Assembly (NCBI RefSeq): GCF_009653635.1
Contig: NZ_PPFD01000005.1
Location: forward strand, 62,001 to 126,000
Direction of reading: 5' to 3'
Source: Endozoicomonas sp. OPT23
GTDB lineage: Bacteria; Pseudomonadota; Gammaproteobacteria; Pseudomonadales; Endozoicomonadaceae
DNA: 64,000 bases
Numbering within the stretch: position 1 is the first letter of the stretch; each line of letters begins with the position of its first letter. This document shows, in pieces, positions 47,601 to 55,601 of the stretch. A program made the position numbers and the translations under genes. The notes beneath the pieces are model-generated. The model made no database searches, was not told where the DNA came from, and was given only the letters and a program-made list of their open reading frames with translations.

Positions 47601-48043
47601 AACATGACACCCGAAAGATCGCTGCGCGTACCCGCTATTTTTTCAAAACCTGAGTCAATTAACCAGGATGTCTTACCGGCACCTTCTGTCCCCAGAATCA
47701 TTAGCCATGGCAGATGATAGGGGTTCGCACCATGAAGCTCTTTCAACTTTTTCCATAGTTCACGCCAGTTCTGATTCAATTGAGCAATAGCCTGGCGGGT
47801 TTCTTTAACGCCTTCTTCTTTACCACTGCCCTTATTTTCCTGTTTGCCTGAAGTTTTTAATCGCCCCATTAATGGTTTGAAAAGAACCAGTACAAGCCCC
47901 GCCATCAGAGCCAGCATTAACCACTTTTGTTGAATTCCAATCAGAAATCCATACAGCTGCCTGCCTGCTGAAGGAAAAAAAAGAATGGCTAGCAACGCCG
48001 CCAAAACCAGCAGAGGCAAGACAATTAAAATCAGTTTCTTCAT
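44687..48043 (-). CDS. tssM: T6SS membrane-complex protein TssM (IcmF)
   Basis: The 1118-residue inner-membrane protein has two N-terminal helices (about 4-23 and 41-56), a cytoplasmic domain with an intact Walker A GTEGAGKT (118-125), and a third helix about 412-432 (SILLAGFFLAGVSIFAWHI). A long periplasmic part follows, which contacts TssJ. IcmF-domain blocks such as NPYHLPWLMILG, LPVWLLLTQSDRLSGFTDFF and LGPWAWFHFVFASQ at the C-terminus are present. TssJ-TssL-TssM form the envelope-spanning channel. It is the last gene of the fha-tssJKLM operon, 7 bp after tssL. Confidence 0.97.
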   Translation of the reverse strand: MKKLILIVLPLLVLAALLAILFFPSAGRQLYGFLIGIQQKWLMLALMAGLVLVLFKPLMGRLKTSGKQENKGSGKEEGVKETRQAIAQLNQNWRELWKKLKELHGANPYHLPWLMILGTEGAGKTSWLIDSGFEKIAGTRSDLSGVMFWLGESSVIIELAGDYYHKERSQMEEQIWLQLMKLLKRKRPRQPLTGLLASLSLDQLVVKHPTSLLELARQMRWRLYQLDQSFAMQLPVWLLLTQSDRLSGFTDFFRTLSHQEQSEPLGFCLLDGYSRSSFSDAFRDFHQSLFSLIFTASYQEKNVNSRLVQMRYVLQFCLLGERLTFFCDEVFVARQNQVHLDFKGVWFNSCGQQGNASNLLASEIALKHGFMVKSEQVQVAENHSYFNRHFLPRVVFDELGRVGESVSARKIRLTLMSLSSILLAGFFLAGVSIFAWHIKYNSQLLDQLKQVIPEYQYTMSGLKKQPAVAQVIEPLLSFKKLNEEYHDTSHWFYHMGLFDSAMSRKVNRAYQQQLQQWLLKPIARTLAGRLKNSEAVQSVSLVDDLQFYLMLFQAELLEPELLQKHILAMAVDMELSLSSQQGLELLLEDLWSLPFTSIYPDKGLIDKARVSLSRQSEEQLVMDQIQVQDDFSGTLSYDLLLGESVLNAFQVADASKGFPALYTRATYEQMDLGPTSGLVRREVIDLNLIRKGYPEVSSKELELVSRKVRKVYFQNYIRQWQALIGRINLKKINRPDDLVKTIASLFQGERAALHSLLATIEYETRLAPETDKKDSKKNASSPSGKVVVNRQQSSHPITVNQAFDELGILSPEKQTAVNQALAAVLSDLQLAINQSDNGLGFFTQANKIMGHQKNSLDDLFYLASTEEGPLKFWLEQLANQVMATYIKGATDYVQYQWSQRIYPYWRQYLDRHFPIEPTARKDVRPEDFVDFFKPDGILDRFINTILANFLNFDGWIPNSVNGHHLPLSSGFLKQLEYVQKMRAALFSPDGQMKVTFRIQCVELSPAASELSIRDSLGKFIYQHGPHLWQDRHWPGSSTENMLVTLNRDRLVLAQQSFLGPWAWFHFVFASQQWRNDDRLVIQYKLKGYQVKLEATLDRRINPFNPVLYNRVQLSEHIF

Positions 48044-48050
48044 AGCACAG

Positions 48051-48821
48051 CTAATCTGATGTTGTACGGATATTTTGGTTGGCTGAATTCAGCACCTTTT
48101 CCAGAACATCCACAGAGAGAGTATTGGTGTGGCTAATCCAGAAATGGCATCCAACAGCCAGAACCAGAAGGGTTACAACAAGTCCACTGACCCATCGGTG
48201 CAGCTTCAACTGACTTAATGGTTGCCACTGATGAGTGGCAGTAGAAAGGTTATTGGTATTTCTTCTTTGACGGTGCTCAATTATTTCCTGATATAACTGA
48301 TCAGTGAGATCCACCAATGGCCTGCTGCTACCGTTCAGATATTGCCCATGAAACCCCATTCTCAACAGAAGATAAGCCAGCTCCAGAAAGTCGATCATGC
48401 CTGCAGTATTCTGGCGAGCCTGATTGATCAGTAAAAAAAACACTTCACCGGCGTTTCTCTGCTGAAACATACCAGCAACCAGGCTGTGATTTTCCCAGCA
48501 CAGGTTTTGTCCCCACCAACTCCGCATGGCCTCTTCATCCAGAGCCGCACAGAGTAAATAACAGGCTTTTTCCATCACCCGGGTAGAGTAGTCCGCCTTC
48601 AGTCCACGGCCGTGAAACTCGGTGATACGTTTTTTCAGGTAACTGTAGAGCTCAGGTGCATTGGGAGTAGACTCGGCCATATCCATTGTCGTTAATATCG
48701 CCAGAACTTCTGCGGCAAGATTTATCAGCATGTTTTCAGAACCTGAAAACGACTGCAGCTGGGTAGTTACGTCATGACAGGTAATGTCATTAACCGTATT
48801 ACCGCTCTCTTCGAGAACCAT
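48051..48821 (-). CDS. tssL: T6SS membrane-complex protein TssL (DotU)
   Basis: The 256-residue cytoplasmic hook protein has one C-terminal membrane anchor (about 208-230: WVSGLVVTLLVLAVGCHFWI). DotU blocks visible: KACYLLCAALDEEAMRSWWGQNLCWENHSLVAGMFQQRNAGEVFFLLINQ and FLELAYLLLRMGFHGQYLNGS. No OmpA/peptidoglycan-binding extension follows, so anchoring to the wall must come from elsewhere. It lies between tssK (11 bp) and tssM (7 bp). Confidence 0.96.
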   Translation of the reverse strand: MVLEESGNTVNDITCHDVTTQLQSFSGSENMLINLAAEVLAILTTMDMAESTPNAPELYSYLKKRITEFHGRGLKADYSTRVMEKACYLLCAALDEEAMRSWWGQNLCWENHSLVAGMFQQRNAGEVFFLLINQARQNTAGMIDFLELAYLLLRMGFHGQYLNGSSRPLVDLTDQLYQEIIEHRQRRNTNNLSTATHQWQPLSQLKLHRWVSGLVVTLLVLAVGCHFWISHTNTLSVDVLEKVLNSANQNIRTTSD

Positions 48822-48832
48822 GATGACCTCGT

Positions 48833-50170
48833 TTATCGGATAACATAACAGTCAATCTGGACATCTTCTGGCATCTGTTCATCAATATGCAGAGCCAGCA
48901 TGTCACCGGTTCGAATCATTTCCTGCCAGAGCTCGTCCTTATTATCCACTTCAAAGTAACAGCTGTTTCCTTTGGCTTTCAGCTCTAGAGGTGAAGTTGC
49001 CAGCAGTCTTAGCTTCACTCCAGAAAGAGCATTGCGAACCCGTTCTGCTATTCGGTTGTGGCCACAAAGTTTCCCTGATAGCGGAAATACCTCTGCGGTT
49101 CGGTCCCTACCCAGACTGGACGACACTGACAGGACAAAACGACTATCACTGAACAGTGTTCGATCTTCAATACGAGCCCTGAGCAGTCGCCTTCGCTCAA
49201 AGAGGCGCTTATCCCAAACCAGGGTAAAGACTTTTTCGCGACTGGCGTGGCGCAAACATTGCATCAGGCTGGCAATAACGGGGGCAAAAGAGCTGTAAAT
49301 CGAATTTTGTTCAAAGGCTGCAAATACCGGAGCACGGGAGCGAGTGAATGTTGCCAGCTCAGCGGCCATTACCACCAGAAACTGATAAAGCCCTTCGGCA
49401 GACAAGTTGCGCTGTTCATTAATCAGTTTCAGCTGAGCACCATATCGGTTCAGAGCCTGCAACCACATATAAGTAATCTGCATGACCTGAAAACTTTTTT
49501 GTCCGACATCAACACCCACCTGAGAAGCCAGCATTTCCGCACGCTGCCCTACCAGCGATTGTAAACTTTGAACCTGTTCTTCAAGATAATGGGAAACTTT
49601 GTAGTCACTGCAGAGCGGTATAAACGATCGATCCAGCAACAATTCACCATCGGTACGAATTTCATGTATTCGGGCTAACCGGAGAAAAGTGAAATTATCA
49701 AGCGATTCTCCATCGTACATCAGGCTGAAGTTCAATCTGGATAGCTGTAAATCAACCGGGTCATTACCTTCATCATTACTGTCAAAGGTCTGCCTTCTGA
49801 AACTGGCATAGCGCACGGATCTGGCCACATTCTCCCTGGGAGCCGTATCAATAGCACCCGCTCTGGAAAGAGGCAGTACTAGATAGATACTGGCACCCGC
49901 TTCAACACCTTCGATATTACGACATAGATCCTGATCCAGTATGAACGGTGTACCATCCGGAAAAATCCCACAGGCTTCCCGGAGATATATCTTTCCCGAC
50001 TTCAGCTGATCCTGATCAACTATAAGCCGTTGAAACCCTATTCCGTCCGGATGGGCCAGCGCCACTCTCCGGCGACAGTAAAGTTCAAAAAAACGCTCCT
50101 GCTGCTGGAAGTGTTGAGGGCTTAGAAACATGCCTTCAGACCAGACCACCCTGTCATGGTTATTGTTCAC
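48833..50170 (-). CDS. tssK: T6SS baseplate protein TssK
   Basis: The 445-residue product starts with the TssK hallmark RVVWSEGMFLSPQHFQQQERFFE. Later come IYLVLPLSRAGAIDTAPRENVARSVRY, DGELLLDRSFIPLCSDYKVS and, at the end, CYFEVDNKDELWQEMIRTGDMLALHIDEQMPEDVQIDCYVI. TssK trimers connect the baseplate wedges to TssL/TssM. It overlaps tssJ by 11 bp. Confidence 0.97.
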   Translation of the reverse strand: MNNNHDRVVWSEGMFLSPQHFQQQERFFELYCRRRVALAHPDGIGFQRLIVDQDQLKSGKIYLREACGIFPDGTPFILDQDLCRNIEGVEAGASIYLVLPLSRAGAIDTAPRENVARSVRYASFRRQTFDSNDEGNDPVDLQLSRLNFSLMYDGESLDNFTFLRLARIHEIRTDGELLLDRSFIPLCSDYKVSHYLEEQVQSLQSLVGQRAEMLASQVGVDVGQKSFQVMQITYMWLQALNRYGAQLKLINEQRNLSAEGLYQFLVVMAAELATFTRSRAPVFAAFEQNSIYSSFAPVIASLMQCLRHASREKVFTLVWDKRLFERRRLLRARIEDRTLFSDSRFVLSVSSSLGRDRTAEVFPLSGKLCGHNRIAERVRNALSGVKLRLLATSPLELKAKGNSCYFEVDNKDELWQEMIRTGDMLALHIDEQMPEDVQIDCYVIR

Positions 50171-50687
50171 AGCATAGCCCGCTTGTCAGAGGTTCAGGGA
50201 GAAACGTCAACCCTGCGGCATCAGGCTGCAGTCTGATTCTGTTATCTTCAACAACAAGTCTCAGATGATTACTCTTACCACTGACAATGGTCGTACTGGC
50301 TTTGGAGGTTGCCGACAGGTACTGAGCAAATTCTCCCACTATAGCGACGCTGGTCGTCTCAGGATTAAGGTTAAAAGTCACTGTTTTAGTCATGCCCGGC
50401 CAGGCTGTCGGCAGGTAGTGTTTGCTGACCAGAGTTGACTGAAGAACAGCAGTATCATTACTGAACAGATCCAGAAAATCCGCCTTATTGAATAACTCGG
50501 TTGAGTTCAGTTCATAGAGTCTCAACTGCAAGGGTGAAGCCTGCCCGGCAGTGTCCGAATTAATAATCTGAGTCGCCTGAATGGTCAGCTGTAGTAGTGT
50601 ATCCGGCTTTTTCTTCGGACCACTGCTGCACCCCGATACGAGCAACAGAACAGAACAAAGACAGCAGATTTTTTGCCACTGATTCAT
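50160..50687 (-). CDS. tssJ: T6SS outer-membrane lipoprotein TssJ
   Basis: The 175-residue lipoprotein has signal peptide MNQWQKICCLCSVLLLVSGC with lipobox L-V-S-G-C20; Ser at +2 predicts outer-membrane location. The mature part shows QASPLQLRLYELNSTELFNKADFLDLFSND and LPTAWPGMTKTVTFNLN, followed by VAIVGEFAQY, the TssJ fold signature. It anchors TssM to the outer membrane. The C-terminus ends in a short Cys pair. Overlaps with fha (4 bp) and tssK (11 bp) indicate tight coupling. Confidence 0.93.
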   Translation of the reverse strand: MNQWQKICCLCSVLLLVSGCSSGPKKKPDTLLQLTIQATQIINSDTAGQASPLQLRLYELNSTELFNKADFLDLFSNDTAVLQSTLVSKHYLPTAWPGMTKTVTFNLNPETTSVAIVGEFAQYLSATSKASTTIVSGKSNHLRLVVEDNRIRLQPDAAGLTFLPEPLTSGLCCEQ

Positions 50688-51670
50688 TCACAGGACTCCT
50701 TATAACAAGTTCGCAGATATCTAAGGTATTGCTGTTTAAACGCATTGCTGTTGATCAGTTGATCAAAGGTTTGCTGGCAGTTCTCCAGCCATTGTTTGTC
50801 ATTTTTTTGAAACAGTTTTCGCGCAGGCTGCTCCGTCATCTTTGCAATAGCTTCAGGAGATACTGACTTCAAGGTCATCAGCAAGCTATTGATCAGGGCC
50901 TGCTGAAAATGGCTGTTGTCGAGACTTTCAGAAACAAGGCAAATTTTATGTTCGGGGTTTACGGGTTGCGTGCTCAACGGATGCCCGCTGAGAAAGTCAT
51001 CCCTGAAGTTTAATTGCTGATCACCCGTCCATAATGGCTGTTCATGCAATGGCGCATCATCATTAAAATCAGCCAGCACATTAATAAGTGACTTTTGTCG
51101 CTCATTCTCCATACCATTCTGGACAACGATATTAGATTGGCCTGAAGTCTTTATCGAAACCTCAACAGAGGCCTCTGAAGCAGTGCCTGCTTCCTTTTCC
51201 AGTTCTTCAAAAGGATCATTTACGTCGTCACTTGAAGATAGTGCTTCTGGTTCGAGGACACTAAAGACACTGTTTTCTGGCGAGACATTTTCTTTAAGAA
51301 CCGGCGCATCCGAGACGGTTTCTTTCCATGGCGAGAAATCACTGAACATCAGCGTGTAACCCTGACATTCGATGAGGTCACCATCATTCAGAGCTTTAGC
51401 TCTGTTCACCTCAAGGAGTTCTTTCTGTTCATTGATCCTGAAGTGACCTGTCAGAAAAGACTCGAGAAACCACTGGCCAGTTTCATGGAACACCCGCCCA
51501 TATCGAGAGCTGTTTTTTTTCAGGCTGGTCGACTGTATCGGCAACTCCATATAACAGTCGTCACTATCAGCCGCTGCAGCCACCAGCATCAGACTTTGCT
51601 GCTCAGTGACTTCCATCGTCAGGCAAGCCAGCTGAACATCGGGAGGCGTTGTAATAACCAGTAGCTGCAT
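50684..51670 (-). CDS. T6SS-associated FHA-like protein (TagH/Fha class)
   Basis: The 328-residue protein is placed at the head of the tssJKLM operon, where an Fha/TagH gene is common. The N-terminal about 105 residues have the length and strand pattern of an FHA domain (SSRYGRVFHETGQWFLESF, then LNDGDLIECQGYTLMFSD). The usual phosphothreonine-binding residues (GR, SxxH, NG) are not recognisable, so binding may be lost. A long acidic linker follows. The C-terminal helical domain (SLLMTLKSVSPEAIAKMTEQ, LENCQQTFDQLINSNAFKQQYLRYL) matches the C-terminal part of T6SS FHA proteins. Moderately sure. Confidence 0.7.
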   Translation of the reverse strand: MQLLVITTPPDVQLACLTMEVTEQQSLMLVAAAADSDDCYMELPIQSTSLKKNSSRYGRVFHETGQWFLESFLTGHFRINEQKELLEVNRAKALNDGDLIECQGYTLMFSDFSPWKETVSDAPVLKENVSPENSVFSVLEPEALSSSDDVNDPFEELEKEAGTASEASVEVSIKTSGQSNIVVQNGMENERQKSLINVLADFNDDAPLHEQPLWTGDQQLNFRDDFLSGHPLSTQPVNPEHKICLVSESLDNSHFQQALINSLLMTLKSVSPEAIAKMTEQPARKLFQKNDKQWLENCQQTFDQLINSNAFKQQYLRYLRTCYKESCE

Positions 51671-51819
51671 GATGATTGGCGAGGTAAACCTGAGTAGAAC
51701 AGATTGTAGCTTTATTTTCCTGACTCGCAGGCAAATCTTAAAAACACTGGGGATAAGCTATTGACAGGGTTTCGAGCACTCAATACGATGCCAGATTTCC
51801 CAACCTCTGCAGCAGCCTT

Positions 51820-52797
51820 ATGCCTGAAAGCAAACAGCACTCCTTTCAAACCATCATCAGTGACGACTTTGAGCGGGTAAATCAATGTATCCGTGAGAAA
51901 TTGTATTCTGACGTGACTCTTGTCAACCAGATCAGTCAGTACATCGTTCAGTCTGGTGGCAAGCGTCTTAGGCCTGTGCTGGTTCTGCTGGCAGCCAATG
52001 CCTGTGGTTATAAAGGGAAATCTCACATTCCTCTGGCCGCCATTATCGAACTGCTGCACACCGCAACGCTGCTTCATGATGATGTCGTGGATGAATCTAA
52101 CCTGCGCAGAGGCAGGGACACCGCCAACGCCGTGTGGGGTAATGCCCCCAGTGTTCTGGTAGGCGATTTTCTCTATACCCGTGCCTTCCAGATGATGGTT
52201 GAACTGGATGCCATGCCATTGCTGCAGGTGCTGTCCAAGGCCACCAACGTACTCGCTGAAGGCGAAGTGATGCAGTTGATGAACATCAATGACGCCAGTG
52301 TCACAGAAGCCAACTACATGGAAGTGATTCGCTGCAAGACTGCCATGCTGTTTGAAGCCTCCACACATACCGCTGCACTGCTGTCCGGAGTCAATGATGA
52401 AGTCATTTCAGGACTGAAAGACTACGGTAACTTTCTGGGCATTGCTTTCCAGCTGGTTGACGATCTGCTGGACTATGAAGGCGACAGCGAGGCGATGGGA
52501 AAAAACCTCGGTGACGATCTGGCTGAAGGTAAGCCGACACTGCCTCTGATTCAGACACTGAAAACAGGCAGCGAAGCGGAAAAGAAACTGATTCGGGAAG
52601 CCATTGAGCAGGGCGGACTGGAACAGGTTAGCGATATTGTTGCTGCCGTAAAAAACTCCGGGGCTTTGAAATATACAGCCCGTATGGCTCAGGAATACTC
52701 TGAAAAAGCGATTGCCAGCCTTTCCGTACTGCCTGCTTCTGACCATCGCTCTGCACTTGAAGACCTGGCTAGATTTGCGGTTGCCCGCACCTACTAA
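51820..52797 (+). CDS. ispB: Octaprenyl diphosphate synthase
   Basis: The 325-residue trans-prenyltransferase makes the side chain of ubiquinone. The first Asp-rich motif is LLHDDVVDESNLRRG and the second FQLVDDLLDYEGD. GGKRLRPVLVLLAA and VLVGDFLYTRAFQMMVELDA are also diagnostic, and the sequence runs parallel to E. coli IspB along its whole length. In most relatives it is divergent from rplU; here its upstream neighbour is the fha-tssJKLM arm. It belongs to the conserved backbone that the T6SS region interrupts. Confidence 0.97.
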   Translation: MPESKQHSFQTIISDDFERVNQCIREKLYSDVTLVNQISQYIVQSGGKRLRPVLVLLAANACGYKGKSHIPLAAIIELLHTATLLHDDVVDESNLRRGRDTANAVWGNAPSVLVGDFLYTRAFQMMVELDAMPLLQVLSKATNVLAEGEVMQLMNINDASVTEANYMEVIRCKTAMLFEASTHTAALLSGVNDEVISGLKDYGNFLGIAFQLVDDLLDYEGDSEAMGKNLGDDLAEGKPTLPLIQTLKTGSEAEKKLIREAIEQGGLEQVSDIVAAVKNSGALKYTARMAQEYSEKAIASLSVLPASDHRSALEDLARFAVARTY

Positions 52798-52821
52798 TAC
52801 CCTGTTTTAATGACTTGATCT

Positions 52822-52857
52822 CCATGTCTGAATAGTTTTTTAAGAATTCAGACATGG
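52822..52857. terminator. Hairpin shared by ispB and the SopB-like gene
   Basis: A perfect 12-bp stem (CCATGTCTGAAT / ATTCAGACATGG) around a 12-base T/A-rich loop, 24 bases after ispB. The right arm contains the stop codon of the convergent SopB-like gene, so for that gene the hairpin begins within the coding end. Confidence 0.55.
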
Positions 52858-55367
52858 AATTTAGGTTTGTGCGCCTGATCAAAAGCAAACTGTCCCAAGC
52901 GTTTTTTGCTGACTCTGGTTTTATAACCGGGAACGTTGATGTTCATTTGCTGCAGTTCAAGATTACCGGTGTTGAAGGTAAACGCCTGCGTCAGATACTG
53001 ATCTTCGTGAGTAATAGGCTTTCTTGGATCCGGCACATAACCCAGAGCGTCAACCTCTGCCGCAAATCGCTTGATGGATGCATCCGTTTCGCCGGTACGA
53101 TCCTTGCCACTTTTGCAGTTTATATGCCCATTGACACCAAGCTTAAAGGCCAACAATTGCAGCCGAATCACCATTTTATAAGCGTCTTCACCTTCTTTTT
53201 TATAATCTTTTGATGTCTGAAGGTCTCTTATCTGTTCAACAAGACTTCTTACAATCTGCTTCTCTTTGTCTGAAGCATTGCCCTCAAGGTATTCACCTGC
53301 CCAGCCACCAACCGCATCAAATGGCGTTGTTGAACCCATGATAACGGCTAAACCTTCATGGTTGATCTTTTCTGACTCTCCCCAGGCACCAGCCATCTTT
53401 TGTAATCCTGACAGCGAAATAGAGTTCACGCCATAGCTGGTATTGGCTACTTTCAGGTTAACTTTCAGTTCATTCTTTTTACCGGCACCATCCGTTAAAA
53501 CCAACGGTTTTCCCGATCTTAACTGGCGCTCAATTTCTTTCAGGGCTGCAACCTGTTCTCTTTGCATCACCAATTCATCATCATGAAAGCCGGTCAAATG
53601 TCTGGCTTTGTCAGGAGAGAGCAGTGATGTTGATAACATTCTTAGTGGGATGGGTTGATCCATGGGGTGACCAGGATGATCATCCAGATACTGTTTGGCT
53701 GCAGCAGTAACAAGCTCCCGGGCCCGGTTAAGATTGGCTTCAGATCTCAGTTTTTTGTCTTTAATTCCATAAGCTGCAAGCGTTCCTGAACGTAACCCCC
53801 TGAAGAGTACTTTCTTACGGCCATTTTCAATTTTGCAGAATGAAGTCTGCCCCAGATTAACTGCGTGTTGTGCTTCTTTTTTCTGGGAAGATGCACGACC
53901 TGCACCTCGATACTGCTCAGAAAAAACATCATGATCGCCTTCACCCAGTTTCATTTGTGCTGCGGGCAGTTGCTCACTTTCATAGTGATTAACCTTACCC
54001 TGTATACGGACATCAAAGCGGTTACGCACAGTTTTCCAGTTTATCTCTGACATATGTTGACCACGAACATCCTTAAGCTTTTTTACCGCTTTCGCGCCAA
54101 TCACTTCCGCCAGCTGGCTTTCTATTCGCTTACTGTAGTCCTTTGCTGTCACAACCTCAGGTGGATGCTGATTAGTTAATTTTTTTGACTGGCTGCTTTT
54201 TGGGGGGAAGTTATAATCAGTGTCAGCCCTGATAGCTTTCAGTTGCTCCATGTAATCCGTTTTCAGCTGAGAGAGCTTCTCCAGTTTTTCGGAACTGATT
54301 TTTTCCCTGGACTGCTTATAAACCTCATCCATTAACTTGAGAGCAGAAATAACCTCGTTTTCCTTAAAGGTTTGCCAGCCTTTATCACCTAAAGGATCTT
54401 CAATAAAGTCCAGCTCCAACTCAGTGATCAACTCAACCATTTGACCCAGCTGATGAATAAGATCTGACTTGATAGCACGGTTCAACTCATCAGGAATATG
54501 ATGACCGGGACTGGCATGGTAATTCAGTTGCCTGATGAGAGAACGAGCCTGCTTTTGAGCCTCATCGATCTGTTCTTCATAGGTTTGAAACTGCAGTTTT
54601 TCCAGTGGTGAGCTGTTCAGAAGCTGTGCCGATTTTCGAGAAAAATGATCGGCATTAGACAGCAGTTTGACATCCCTTTCTGACAGCGCGACTTCATCTT
54701 TAAAAGGATCTTCCTTGAGCAGCTCCCCGGGCGTGGCATCCGGATCGTAATGCCCCATTGCCCACAGTTTAAGAGAACCAGGCAAAACAGTGGCACTGTC
54801 AGGTAACTGCTTCAATAAATAATCTGAAGTTTTGCTGGCCTGACTCGAATATAAAAACTGATGTTTACTGGTAATGTTCAGGGCAATTTTTTCAACCGTT
54901 TCAACATCCAGATCAATAACCGCTTCTGAAAACCCTAAACGTAATTGCTCTTCGTAATGCTGCTGCTCTTCATGACACAGTGAGTTCCAGTCGTGCCTGA
55001 AGACCTCTTGAAACGTTTCTCTGGCAAGTCCGGCTTCCATAAGCTCATTAACTATCTGTTTGTTCTGCTCCTTGATACCTCTGAGAAGACTGCAAGCTTT
55101 AGTTTCAAGGCGATGAACATCCCGCTGGCTGAGCTTTTTACTTTTCAGTTCGCCATCAAAATGACTGGCAATATAATCGCCGTATTTAGCTTTTAGCCCT
55201 TTAGATACCTGACTGCCATCCGCCGTACCCGACGTTTTTATTTCACCGTGTAATAATGGTTTGGCACTGACAGATCGGCCCTTCCAGCGACCTGAAGGAG
55301 GTGTAATCCCTTTCGGTTCAGACTGACCGCTCAACAAAGGGTTCAGAATCTGTTCAAGTGGTGCCAA
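52848..55367 (-). CDS. SopB/IpgD-family inositol phosphate phosphatase (host-directed effector)
   Basis: The C-terminal half matches Salmonella SopB and Shigella IpgD block by block. DVFSEQYRGAGRASSQKKEA and HAVNLGQTSFCKIENG are followed by LFRGLRSGTLAAYGIKDKKL, SYGVNSISLSGLQ, GGWAGEYL and the catalytic C751-KSGKD-R757 motif. NTGNLELQQMNINVPGYK lies near the end. Known members are type III secretion effectors that dephosphorylate phosphoinositides at host membranes. The protein is 839 residues, about 280 longer than SopB. The extra N-terminal part (about 1-470) is mostly helical, charged and unrecognised. There is no signal peptide. The start is probably TTG 55367, since a stop lies two codons upstream; GGAA is seven bases before it. 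The secretion route is not shown in this window. It sits between ispB and prfC with no virulence genes beside it. Confidence 0.93.
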   Translation of the reverse strand: MAPLEQILNPLLSGQSEPKGITPPSGRWKGRSVSAKPLLHGEIKTSGTADGSQVSKGLKAKYGDYIASHFDGELKSKKLSQRDVHRLETKACSLLRGIKEQNKQIVNELMEAGLARETFQEVFRHDWNSLCHEEQQHYEEQLRLGFSEAVIDLDVETVEKIALNITSKHQFLYSSQASKTSDYLLKQLPDSATVLPGSLKLWAMGHYDPDATPGELLKEDPFKDEVALSERDVKLLSNADHFSRKSAQLLNSSPLEKLQFQTYEEQIDEAQKQARSLIRQLNYHASPGHHIPDELNRAIKSDLIHQLGQMVELITELELDFIEDPLGDKGWQTFKENEVISALKLMDEVYKQSREKISSEKLEKLSQLKTDYMEQLKAIRADTDYNFPPKSSQSKKLTNQHPPEVVTAKDYSKRIESQLAEVIGAKAVKKLKDVRGQHMSEINWKTVRNRFDVRIQGKVNHYESEQLPAAQMKLGEGDHDVFSEQYRGAGRASSQKKEAQHAVNLGQTSFCKIENGRKKVLFRGLRSGTLAAYGIKDKKLRSEANLNRARELVTAAAKQYLDDHPGHPMDQPIPLRMLSTSLLSPDKARHLTGFHDDELVMQREQVAALKEIERQLRSGKPLVLTDGAGKKNELKVNLKVANTSYGVNSISLSGLQKMAGAWGESEKINHEGLAVIMGSTTPFDAVGGWAGEYLEGNASDKEKQIVRSLVEQIRDLQTSKDYKKEGEDAYKMVIRLQLLAFKLGVNGHINCKSGKDRTGETDASIKRFAAEVDALGYVPDPRKPITHEDQYLTQAFTFNTGNLELQQMNINVPGYKTRVSKKRLGQFAFDQAHKPKFHV

Positions 55368-55601
55368 TGCTCAATTCCATGACAATTTGGAGTACAGTCG
55401 TAGTATCGGCTGAATTCAGCAAAGGTTTTCTATCTCCTGTCTCCTGTCATTACTTCTCTTTATATGGCCATGCCAGTCTCTCAGCCCTTGCATCGGGTAG
55501 GACAACTTGGATAGGATGCACAACAATTTTTATCGCAATTTCTATAGGCTTGCCAATCAGCACTGCTGTTTATGGCTTCCGTCCCAATTCGAAGATCTCT
55601 C

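Noticed and set aside
51712-52368. A 218-codon minus-strand frame inside ispB
   Set aside because: Antisense to the conserved prenyltransferase gene; His/Gln-rich mirror composition, no domain.
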